Shown here: positions 1-5,545 of the stretch, in pieces
Layout of the letters: the number at the start of each line of letters is the position of its first letter
How positions within the stretch are numbered: position 1 is the first letter of the stretch
From: an uncultured Bacilli bacterium
GTDB lineage: Bacteria; Bacillota_I; Bacilli_A; RF39; UBA660
Reading direction: 5' to 3'
NCBI GenBank assembly: GCA_947630865.1
Contig: CANRJE010000087.1
Span: forward strand, 1-5,545
Length of the DNA: 5,545 nucleotides
The notes under the pieces: generated by a model
The model's database searches: none
The model's input: the letters and a program-made list of their open reading frames with translations, nothing else
What the model was told of the DNA's origin: nothing
Program-made: the position numbers and the translations under genes

Positions 1-887
1 GTTACATTAATCATAAAGAACTTTTTATATCACCAGAAGAAGCTAATACTTTAAAACCAAAAGAACTTTGTATTTTATGTACTGGTAGTCAAGGAGAACC
101 TCTTGCTGCTTTATCAAGAATTGCTGATTTAGAACATAAACATATAAAATTAAGACCTGATGATGTTGTTGTTTTCTCATCAAGTCCTATTCCTGGAAAT
201 GCTTTAAGTATTTCAAGAACAATTAATAAATTATATTTACAAGGCGTTAAAGTTTATACTAATACTACTGTTTCTAATATTCATACATCTGGTCATGCTA
301 ATAAAGAAGAACTAAAATTAATGATTCGTTTATTAATGCCAAAATATATGTTACCTTTCCATGGCGAATATCGAATGTTAAAAAGTCATGCTGATATAGC
401 CGAAATGTGTGGTATTCCAAGAGAAAATATTTTTATTCTTGATAATGGAGATTCTTTAATACTTGATAAAGGAAAAATAAGTGTCTCTGAAAAAGTTAAA
501 ATGGACGAAGTTTACATTGATGGAAATCGTGTTGGAGAAGTCGCTACCCAAGTTATTAGAGATAGAAAAATTATGGCAAGTGATGGAATTTTAGTAATTG
601 TTTCCAATATTGATATGAAAAATAAAAAATTATTGACTAAACCATCTATAGTGACACGAGGATTTATTCAAGTTAATGAAAACGAAGAATTAATAAAAAT
701 GTTAGAAATCAAAGCTAGTTTATTAATTACAACTAAATTAAAAGAAGCAAGTATTAATTTTCAAGATATAAAAAGTTATCTACAAATAAATATAAATTCA
801 TATATTATGGAACTAACTGGTAGAAAACCTATTATCTTACCAATTATTTTAGATATTAAAAGACCTAGTCAAGTTATAGCTGACTAA
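1..887 (+). CDS. rnjA: Ribonuclease J, C-terminal 294 residues (5' end outside window)
   Basis: RNase J is a metallo-beta-lactamase/beta-CASP enzyme with 5'-3' exo- and endoribonuclease activity, acting in the cytoplasm on mRNA decay and rRNA maturation. The reading frame is open from base 3, so the ATG at 321 is internal. The visible part starts in the beta-CASP domain. Fragment residues 26-33 read CTGSQGEP, followed by SSSPIPGN (59-66), HTSGH (94-98) and PFHGEYRM (118-125). His98 and His120 are 22 residues apart, as in the beta-CASP motif B and C histidines of B. subtilis RnjA; the second is a metal ligand in the family. The C-terminal domain begins around VYIDG (170-174) and includes the VIRDRK segment. 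It ends with RKPIILPIILDI, followed by a short tail, like the end of RnjA. The FSSSPIPGN and HGEYRM forms resemble RnjA more than RnjB, so the J1 paralogue is inferred. The metal-binding N-terminal HxHxDH motif lies outside the window. The stop is inside a terminator hairpin. Confidence 0.95.
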   Translation, partial: YINHKELFISPEEANTLKPKELCILCTGSQGEPLAALSRIADLEHKHIKLRPDDVVVFSSSPIPGNALSISRTINKLYLQGVKVYTNTTVSNIHTSGHANKEELKLMIRLLMPKYMLPFHGEYRMLKSHADIAEMCGIPRENIFILDNGDSLILDKGKISVSEKVKMDEVYIDGNRVGEVATQVIRDRKIMASDGILVIVSNIDMKNKKLLTKPSIVTRGFIQVNENEELIKMLEIKASLLITTKLKEASINFQDIKSYLQININSYIMELTGRKPIILPIILDIKRPSQVIAD

Positions 888-898
888 GTCTTTTTTTT
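861..898 (+). terminator. Intrinsic terminator overlapping the 3' end of the RNase J gene
   Basis: AGACCTAGTC (861-870) pairs with GACTAAGTCT (882-891), nine of ten positions matching with one C/A mismatch. It is followed by eight T residues (891-898). The loop of 11 bases (871-881) can itself form two or three further pairs. The left arm is coding sequence and the TAA stop (885-887) lies in the right arm. Read on the minus strand, the same hairpin is followed by only four T residues, so it could also weakly terminate the convergent gene that ends at 910. Confidence 0.8.
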
Positions 899-909
899 AC
901 ATATTTTAA

Positions 910-1797
910 TTATATTTCATGTTTTGAAAAATCAAGAATCTCCTCTTCAAAAATTTGATGAAGACGACCACTTAAATTCATAATTGGAAGTCCATTAGAT
1001 TTTAAAAAGTTAATTTTAGCTATTAATAATTCTTCCGATGTACTATCTATAATATCTCTATTAACTTCATAATTTATATTATATTGCGTACAAATTCTTT
1101 TTTTAGATGCCATTAATTTAGATTCTTTATCTAAGTCATTTAAAGCTTCTAATTTTTTTCTTTGATAAAATAAAAGTTTATCATTTCTTAATAAAGTTAA
1201 TTGCATAGTTAACCAAAGTTCTAAATTTAAAGCATTTCTATCATTTGAACTACTATAACCATTTATAGTTTTAAAATTTTTAGGCATCTTTAAAGTATGA
1301 TGAAAATTATAGTATGCTATAACTAAATCATACATCTTATCCCAATCCATATTCATCGTTCTACGATTAAGATTAGCAACGTCTTCTAAGTTATCTTTAT
1401 CTCGAATTTCTCTTAAATTTTTATATTCTCTTACTGCATCTTCATGAATACTTTCCCTACTCAATTTATAAATTTTTAAATTAGGATTTCTTTCTAAAAT
1501 CGCGTCAATATTTAATAAAACTTTTCCAGTATAAATGAGATTTAAAAAATCATCTATTATTAACCAATCAAAATTCAAATTATTAAGCATATCACTTTCT
1601 ATCGTTCCTATACTATAAGCACTTACAAAAGTAACATGAGAAAATTTAGTTAAAGGAAAATTAGGATTTTTCTTTAAATCACTTAATGTTTCATCACTTG
1701 ATACGACAAAAAGAATTTTTTTATCTTTATTTTTATAGGCAAAATATAATTCATCACTTAATTTTTCTTCAAGCATTTTTTGTTCTATTAAGTCCAT
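910..1797 (-). CDS. Helicase-associated (HA) domain protein with degenerate SF2 helicase-like N-terminus
   Basis: This is a 295-residue cytoplasmic protein of unknown function with no signal peptide or membrane segment. The N-terminal half resembles the first RecA-like domain of a DEAD/DEAH helicase. A hydrophobic strand ILFVVSS (about 28-34) precedes VTFVSAYSIG (about 55-64). WLIIDDFL (78-85) sits where IIIDEAH (motif II) is expected, and NPNLKIYKLS (104-113) sits where NPNAKxxGLTAT (motif III) is expected. No Walker A motif is present, DEAH has become DDFL, TAT has become KLS, and a second RecA domain is absent, so ATPase activity is unlikely. Residues about 152-220 match a helicase-associated domain: WDKMYDLVIAYY, a central NGY turn, LNLELWLTMQ in place of LGxWLxxQR, and a basic QRKKLEAL end. 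HA domains are thought to bind nucleic acid. The last 70 residues are not recognised. ATG at 1797 is chosen over an upstream in-frame TTG at 1812 because the TTG overlaps the Shine-Dalgarno sequence. The gene is monocistronic, convergent with RNase J (22 bases between stops) and divergent from the transporter. The frame is intact, so it is probably expressed. Confidence 0.75.
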   Translation of the reverse strand: MDLIEQKMLEEKLSDELYFAYKNKDKKILFVVSSDETLSDLKKNPNFPLTKFSHVTFVSAYSIGTIESDMLNNLNFDWLIIDDFLNLIYTGKVLLNIDAILERNPNLKIYKLSRESIHEDAVREYKNLREIRDKDNLEDVANLNRRTMNMDWDKMYDLVIAYYNFHHTLKMPKNFKTINGYSSSNDRNALNLELWLTMQLTLLRNDKLLFYQRKKLEALNDLDKESKLMASKKRICTQYNINYEVNRDIIDSTSEELLIAKINFLKSNGLPIMNLSGRLHQIFEEEILDFSKHEI

Positions 1798-1804
1798 TTC
1801 ATCA

Positions 1805-1809
1805 CTCCT
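1805..1809 (-). promoter_or_regulatory. Shine-Dalgarno site fixing the HA-protein start
   Basis: The minus strand reads AGGAG here, seven bases before the ATG at 1797-1795. The longer in-frame start, TTG at 1812-1810, would run directly into this site and would itself have no ribosome binding sequence. The shorter protein is therefore preferred. Confidence 0.75.
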
Positions 1810-1828
1810 CAATATATAACGGTTTAAT

Positions 1829-1837
1829 ATTATAGCA
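1829..1837 (-). promoter_or_regulatory. Extended -10 promoter for the HA-protein gene
   Basis: The minus strand reads TGCTATAAT: a perfect TATAAT (1834-1829) preceded by the TGn extension. The hexamer 17 bases further upstream, TTCCAA (1857-1852), matches TTGACA poorly, which is typical where an extended -10 compensates. Transcription would start near 1822, giving a leader of about 25 bases that carries the AGGAG site. Confidence 0.65.
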
Positions 1838-1887
1838 TATAGATAATAATTTTGGAATTAATTTTTTTTAGATTAATAAATAATAGT

Positions 1888-2832
1888 ATGAGAATATTAT
1901 TTAACTTTTTAATTGGTTTAGGATTATTTATTTATGGTATCAATTTATTTTCTAAAGGATTAGAAAGATTATCAGAAAAAAGATTAAAAAAAATTTTAGA
2001 AAAATACACTAAAACAAAATTTAAAGGAATTATTTTAGGAACCATAATAACAGCAATAATTCAAAGTTCTAGTCTTACAATGATTTTAGCACTTGGTTTA
2101 GTTAACTCTTCCGTTATTTCTTTTTCTAATTCAATTGGTATTATGATGGGTGCTAATCTTGGTACTTGTATTACTTCTTTTTTAGTAGCTTTTTTAAATA
2201 TTTCCAATACTAATAATTTCTTTTTTAATCCCAATAACTATATTCCTTTTCTATTAATTTTAGGACTTTTCTTTTCTTTTAAAAATCACTGTAACAAAAG
2301 TAATATTTTAATTGGATTTGCTCTTTTTATGTTAGGACTTTTAATGATGGAAACAAGTTTAGAACCAATTAGAGAATATGCTTGGTTTAAGAATCTACTT
2401 TTAAGTTTAGAAAATCCATTTTTAGGAATATTAATTGGTATTTTAATAACTTCAATTATTCAATCTTCAAGTGCAACTGTTGCAATTCTTCAAACAATAT
2501 CAGAATCTAATCCTTTAACTTATTCTAATGTAATTCCTATTATTATGGGAGAAAATATTGGTAGTTGTTTTACTACCCTTATTGCTAGTTTAGGAAGTAG
2601 TAAAAATGCTAAAAAAGTTCCTGTTAGTCATCTTTTATATAATTTGATAGGAACATTTATCTTTTTTTCTATTTTTTATCTTCTCTATCTTTTTTCAAAT
2701 TCTATCTTAAATACCCAAGTTAATTCTTTAAAAATTGCAATTATTCATACTCTTTTTAATCTATTTTCAATTCTAATTTTTTATCCTTTTACAAAAAAAT
2801 TGGAAAAACTTGTAAACTTACTTGTTAAATAA
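1888..2832 (+). CDS. Na+/phosphate cotransporter family protein (NptA/YqeW-like, no PhoU domain)
   Basis: This is an integral membrane protein of the Na+/Pi cotransporter family, expected to take up or exchange inorganic phosphate with sodium. The 314 residues contain the family's two inverted repeats. Repeat one has TAIIQSSSLT (QSSS 59-62) followed by GANLGT (88-93); repeat two has TSIIQSSSAT (QSSS 192-195) followed by GENIGS (221-226). The N-terminus, FLIGLGLFIYGINLFSKGL, matches the usual family start, and several further hydrophobic segments lie between the repeats and at the C-terminus. The length fits the short form (B. subtilis YqeW, about 307 residues); the PhoU-like C-terminal domain of longer members is absent. 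An in-frame TTG at 1852 would add 12 residues, but the ATG at 1888 aligns better with the family. Neither start has a clear Shine-Dalgarno site, so translation may be weak or leaderless-like. A possible -10 (GATAAT, 1842-1847) lacks a good -35. Actual phosphate transport is a family-level inference. Confidence 0.9.
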   Translation: MRILFNFLIGLGLFIYGINLFSKGLERLSEKRLKKILEKYTKTKFKGIILGTIITAIIQSSSLTMILALGLVNSSVISFSNSIGIMMGANLGTCITSFLVAFLNISNTNNFFFNPNNYIPFLLILGLFFSFKNHCNKSNILIGFALFMLGLLMMETSLEPIREYAWFKNLLLSLENPFLGILIGILITSIIQSSSATVAILQTISESNPLTYSNVIPIIMGENIGSCFTTLIASLGSSKNAKKVPVSHLLYNLIGTFIFFSIFYLLYLFSNSILNTQVNSLKIAIIHTLFNLFSILIFYPFTKKLEKLVNLLVK

Positions 2833-2850
2833 TAAATTACATTTTATAAT
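2822..2850 (+). promoter_or_regulatory. Candidate sigma-A promoter before the Nudix gene
   Basis: TTGTTA (2822-2827, four of six matches to TTGACA) and a perfect TATAAT (2845-2850) are separated by exactly 17 bases. The -35 box lies in the last codons of the transporter gene. The predicted start near 2857 leaves a leader of only about nine bases, beginning at the GGTG ribosome binding site (2857-2860) just before ATG 2866. TATAAT is common by chance in sequence this AT-rich; the correct spacing is what supports the call. Confidence 0.5.
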
Positions 2851-2865
2851 TAAATTGGTGTTAAT

Positions 2866-3423
2866 ATGTTAAGAGAATTGATAGAGAATTATAAACCCTA
2901 TAATATGCAAGAAAGAGAAGATAAAAAAGTCATGATGACATATTTGAATACTTTTAAGGATTGCTTAACTAGAAAAAATGCACTTGGTCATTTTACAAGC
3001 AGTGCTTTTATAGTTAATGAAGATTATACAAAAGTCTTAATGGCTTATCATAATATATATAAATCATATGCATGGCTTGGTGGTCATGTTGATGGATGTG
3101 AAGATACTTTAAAAGTTGCTATTAAAGAAGCAAATGAAGAATCAAGTATCAAGAATTTAGAATTATTAAGTGATAATATCATAAGTTTAGATGTAATTGA
3201 AGTACAAGGTCATTTTAAAAAAGGCAAATGGGTAACACCTCATGTACATTTAAATGTAACTTATTTGTTTAAAGCAAATGATAAAGATTTTATAAAAAAT
3301 AAAGAAGATGAAAATTCTAGTGTTGCTTGGATTCCAATTAAAGAATTAGATAAATATGTATCCGAAGAAAATATTTTACCAATTTATCAAAAAATAATTG
3401 AGAAGATGAGAAAACTATTATAG
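2866..3423 (+). CDS. Nudix hydrolase
   Basis: This is a 185-residue cytoplasmic enzyme of the Nudix superfamily, which hydrolyses nucleoside diphosphates linked to another group, using Mg2+ or Mn2+. The Nudix box (GX5EX7REUXEEXGU) lies at residues 73-95: G73, E79, K87, E88, E91, E92, S94, I95. The glutamates that bind metal are all kept, but the usual Arg is Lys and the usual Gly is Ser. Upstream, HFTSSAFIVN (42-51) and VLMAYHNIYKSYAWLGGH (57-74) match a subgroup of 170-190-residue Firmicutes Nudix proteins. Downstream, GHFKKGKWVTPHVHLNVTYLF is also typical of that subgroup; its substrate is not known to me. The first 40 residues are probably a helical N-terminal extension. The start has GGTG five bases upstream. 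It follows the transporter by 33 bases and precedes the membrane protein by 17, so co-transcription with the latter is likely, from the transporter promoter, its own candidate promoter, or both. Confidence 0.92.
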   Translation: MLRELIENYKPYNMQEREDKKVMMTYLNTFKDCLTRKNALGHFTSSAFIVNEDYTKVLMAYHNIYKSYAWLGGHVDGCEDTLKVAIKEANEESSIKNLELLSDNIISLDVIEVQGHFKKGKWVTPHVHLNVTYLFKANDKDFIKNKEDENSSVAWIPIKELDKYVSEENILPIYQKIIEKMRKLL

Positions 3424-3430
3424 AAATTAA

Positions 3431-3437
3431 GGGAGGG
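3431..3437 (+). promoter_or_regulatory. Strong Shine-Dalgarno site of the anchored protein gene
   Basis: GGGAGGG ends three bases before ATG 3441. It is the strongest ribosome binding site in the window, contrasting with the absence of one before the transporter, and it confirms the start. Confidence 0.75.
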
Positions 3438-3440
3438 TTT

Positions 3441-4976
3441 ATGGGAAAGTTTTTTAATAAGAAAAAAAAGATAATTATTATAGTAAGTTCTTTAGCTATA
3501 ATAATTTTTACTACTATATTACTAATTATTTACCATAACAACCTTAATTTATTAAGTAATTATCAAACAGAAATAATTTTAAAAACTGATTACTATTTAG
3601 AAAAAGAAAATATAAATTTAGAAAATTTAAAGGATAACGAAAGTATTGATATTGATACTAAAAAAATTATTAAAAATAAAAAATATAAAAATTGTAATGG
3701 AAATTTAACCATTACAAAATATAAAGAAAGCTATGATTATGAAACCAACGTTAATTGTAATAATAAAGAAAGTAATGATTTAAATTATAAAGTATATGCT
3801 GGAAATATTAATAATACTATAATAACTGATGATGGAATTTTCATAACTTCTAATGTTGATGTAACTTCTAATATTGTAGATAATATTTCAATTATAAAAA
3901 AATCTAATCTTTTAATTACTCTTTTAGATAAAGATAGTGGAAAAGTTATTTGGAAAACAGTTTATGATAAATTCAAATCAAAAAAGAATTATATTATTAA
4001 AGTTAAAGATATAAAAAGACTTAATGATACTTATATTGTTTTAGTTAATATTTTCTATGATGAAAAAAATTCTAGTAATTTAATATTAAAATATAGTTTA
4101 GATGGAAAATTAAAAGATGCTATTAGTAATTTTGAAACTAAAAATTATTTAATTAATGAATTAACTCCTATTGGAACTTTAGAAAATAATATTTATTATA
4201 TGGGGTCATATTTCAAAAAAAATACAAAGCAAAACTTTAAATGTGTTTTATCTGTAAGTGAAAATTCTTATAGTTTAATGTCTTTTGATTCAATTCAGAA
4301 ATTATCTAGTAAGAAGTTTGATTTTTTAACAATTGACAATAATTATTTTTATGGAATTGCTAATAGTAGTAGTATTGATTCTAAAAATGGTATTATTTTA
4401 ACTAAATTTGATATGATGGGTAATAATGTTAAAGAGGAAACAATTTTAAATGATAATTATATTTTAGAAGATAAATTTATAGTAACAAATAATTATATTT
4501 ATGTTCCTTATAAATTAAAAACAAAAAAAAGTAATACACCAGATGAAATAGTTGATACTAATTACTATGAAATAAAAAATTCTTACAATATTCTAAGTGC
4601 TAATTTAAAAAAAGTATTTGAAAAAAATGATTCAAAAGTTGAAATTGCCAAATGCTCTAAAAATTTTAATTTAGTTAAAGATAAAGTTGATTATAAAAAA
4701 AGGGTTACTAATAAATATGATTTAAATAGTCTAAATTATTTTAATGATAATTTATATTTTGGTTTTAAAGCCAATAATAATTATGAACTTGTTATTACTA
4801 ATGAAAAGATAGCTCCTATTAAAATATATAAAAATATAAATGAAAAGATAATTAACAATAACTTTTCTTTAGATAAATCATTTTATTCTAATAATAAATT
4901 AATTCAAATATTTTCTAAAAAGGAAATGAATCATTCTAATCAAAAGAAACTTATTATTGCTTTTTATAATAGTTAA
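3441..4976 (+). CDS. Membrane-anchored extracytoplasmic protein of unknown function, possible beta-propeller
   Basis: I do not recognise this 511-residue protein as a named family. A basic N-terminus (KKKK at 7-10) is followed by one hydrophobic segment (about 11-31) with no lipobox cysteine, so it is predicted as a signal anchor with about 480 residues outside the cell. Residues 41-107 form a small module with two cysteines (C85 in NCNGN, C106 in VNCNN) that could form a disulfide. From memory, a similar anchor-plus-two-cysteine module occurs in predicted surface proteins of related uncultured Firmicutes. The remainder is rich in short beta strands. Related turns recur: LLDKDSGKVIWKT (161-173, PQQ/WD-like), LKYSLDGKLKDAI (216-228), LTKFDMMGNNVKEETI (320-335) and perhaps ILSANLKKVFEKN (384-396). 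Spacings of roughly 50-60 residues, or twice that, suggest propeller blades; this is inference. No catalytic motif is visible. The protein is very rich in Asn and Lys. It is likely co-transcribed with the Nudix gene, and its stop overlaps the stop of the PBP gene. Confidence 0.8.
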   Translation: MGKFFNKKKKIIIIVSSLAIIIFTTILLIIYHNNLNLLSNYQTEIILKTDYYLEKENINLENLKDNESIDIDTKKIIKNKKYKNCNGNLTITKYKESYDYETNVNCNNKESNDLNYKVYAGNINNTIITDDGIFITSNVDVTSNIVDNISIIKKSNLLITLLDKDSGKVIWKTVYDKFKSKKNYIIKVKDIKRLNDTYIVLVNIFYDEKNSSNLILKYSLDGKLKDAISNFETKNYLINELTPIGTLENNIYYMGSYFKKNTKQNFKCVLSVSENSYSLMSFDSIQKLSSKKFDFLTIDNNYFYGIANSSSIDSKNGIILTKFDMMGNNVKEETILNDNYILEDKFIVTNNYIYVPYKLKTKKSNTPDEIVDTNYYEIKNSYNILSANLKKVFEKNDSKVEIAKCSKNFNLVKDKVDYKKRVTNKYDLNSLNYFNDNLYFGFKANNNYELVITNEKIAPIKIYKNINEKIINNNFSLDKSFYSNNKLIQIFSKKEMNHSNQKKLIIAFYNS

Positions 4977-5545
4977 TTAGATATAATCTTTTTCATGCCA
5001 TCAGTTATCTTTCTAATAACGGTTCTATTAAAAGGATATATATAACTACTAGATGAGTTTTTATAACTGATATTAGGACTTGAAATAGCAAGAGCATAAG
5101 TTGGGGTATTAGTAGGAAAATATGCAACAAAAGCTGTTGAAATTGATTCTGTTTCATATTTACCATCGGAATTACTATCAACAAATGTTTCACTTGTTCC
5201 TGTTTTACCACTAGGGTTATAACTTAAATCAATGTAATTTCTTCCTGTTCCCTCAATGATAACAAGTCTTAAGGCTTGTTTTAATCTTTTTAAATATTCA
5301 TCTTTAAAATCAAGTTCATTTAAAATAACTGGTTCATATTCTTCTATAGATTTATCATTATCAACTATTTTTTTCATTAAATGAAGTTGATAACGATATT
5401 TACCATTAGCAATTGTTGAAATATATTGATTTAATTGAATATTTGTATATGTATCATATTGACCAATTGCAAAGTTCATGAGTAGCCCTGCATCTTTTTT
5501 TGTTCCCTTATATCCTAAACTTTCATTTGGTAAATCAATTCCTGT
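4973..5545 (-). CDS. Class B penicillin-binding protein, C-terminal 190 residues (5' end outside window)
   Basis: This is a peptidoglycan D,D-transpeptidase that cross-links wall peptides on the outer face of the membrane. The frame is open to base 5545, so the ATG at 5479 is internal. The fragment begins with TGIDLPNE (1-8), the conserved segment after the SxN motif, then FAIGQYDTYT (25-34) and STIANGKY. The KTG active-site motif is SGKTGTSE (fragment 112-119, bases 5189-5212). The IGQxDTYT form resembles B. subtilis PbpA/PbpH (side-wall elongation) more than the division enzyme PbpB, so an elongation role is inferred. Directly after KTG lies an acidic loop, DSNSDGKYETE, with a DxNxDG calcium-loop look. 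It is followed by STAFVAYFP and YALAISSPN, the usual last strands of the domain. The catalytic SxxK and SxN motifs lie outside the window. The protein ends soon after the domain with a basic helix and no PASTA repeats. The gene is convergent with the anchored protein gene. Confidence 0.93.
   Translation of the reverse strand, partial: TGIDLPNESLGYKGTKKDAGLLMNFAIGQYDTYTNIQLNQYISTIANGKYRYQLHLMKKIVDNDKSIEEYEPVILNELDFKDEYLKRLKQALRLVIIEGTGRNYIDLSYNPSGKTGTSETFVDSNSDGKYETESISTAFVAYFPTNTPTYALAISSPNISYKNSSSSYIYPFNRTVIRKITDGMKKIISN

Noticed and set aside
1798..1812. TTG start adding five residues to the HA-domain protein
   Set aside because: The added codons are the Shine-Dalgarno sequence of the ATG at 1797; no other ribosome binding site precedes the TTG.
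1852..1887. TTG start extending the transporter by 12 residues
   Set aside because: The extension matches nothing in the family, whose members begin at about the ATG at 1888, and it has no ribosome binding site.
3441..4976. Lipoprotein signal on the anchored protein
   Set aside because: No cysteine follows the hydrophobic segment; the first cysteine is residue 85, far too distant for a lipobox.
4979..4993. Hairpin AGAT-ATA-ATCT followed by T residues, as a terminator for the anchored-protein gene
   Set aside because: The stem has only four pairs, mostly A-T, with a three-base loop; in sequence this AT-rich it is expected by chance.
5005..5211. 68-residue open frame on the minus strand
   Set aside because: It lies wholly within the PBP gene in another frame; the protein is low complexity (Leu/Ile/Val-rich) and the overlapping PBP frame carries clear conserved motifs.
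910..5545. A defence island or novel multi-gene system combining the helicase-like, Nudix and membrane proteins
   Set aside because: The helicase-like gene has its own promoter and opposite orientation, the flanking genes are housekeeping, and there are no mobile-element, nuclease-effector or repeat signatures to support a joint system.

Overview
This is a very AT-rich window from a low-GC Bacillota-type bacterium, probably an uncultured gut-type Bacilli/Erysipelotrichia (RF39/RFN20-like) lineage. That placement is inferred from an RNase J of Bacillus type, a class B penicillin-binding protein (so the cell makes peptidoglycan), GGAGG-type ribosome binding sites, a strong A/T preference at third codon positions, and Lys/Asn/Ile-rich proteins. 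All eight Trp codons in the predicted genes are TGG and every stop is TAA or TAG, so nothing suggests the mycoplasma code (TGA = Trp).

Layout. Bases 1-887 (+) are the 3' part of a ribonuclease J gene. It ends in a hairpin terminator (861-898) whose stem contains the last codons and the stop. Facing it is a minus-strand gene (910-1797) encoding a protein that looks like an eroded SF2 helicase half joined to one helicase-associated (HA) domain. That gene has its own extended -10 promoter (1829-1837). A short divergent region of about 90 bases (1798-1887) separates it from three plus-strand genes: a Na+/phosphate cotransporter-family membrane protein (1888-2832), a Nudix hydrolase (2866-3423), and a membrane-anchored extracytoplasmic protein of unknown function (3441-4976). 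A well-spaced promoter candidate (2822-2850) sits at the end of the transporter gene, so the Nudix gene and the membrane protein may also be transcribed without the transporter. The last gene (4973-5545, minus, running off the window) is the C-terminal transpeptidase part of a class B PBP, closest in its motifs to the rod-elongation type (PbpA/PbpH). Its stop codon overlaps that of the unknown membrane protein.

Together these are mostly housekeeping functions: RNA turnover, phosphate transport, nucleotide-type hydrolysis and wall synthesis. No clear pathway links the neighbours. The parts least explained by known families are the degenerate helicase/HA protein and the 511-residue anchored protein. 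I see no tRNA, rRNA, CRISPR array, insertion sequence or phage gene, and no convincing evidence of a new multi-gene system. No gene-free stretch exceeds about 100 bases.
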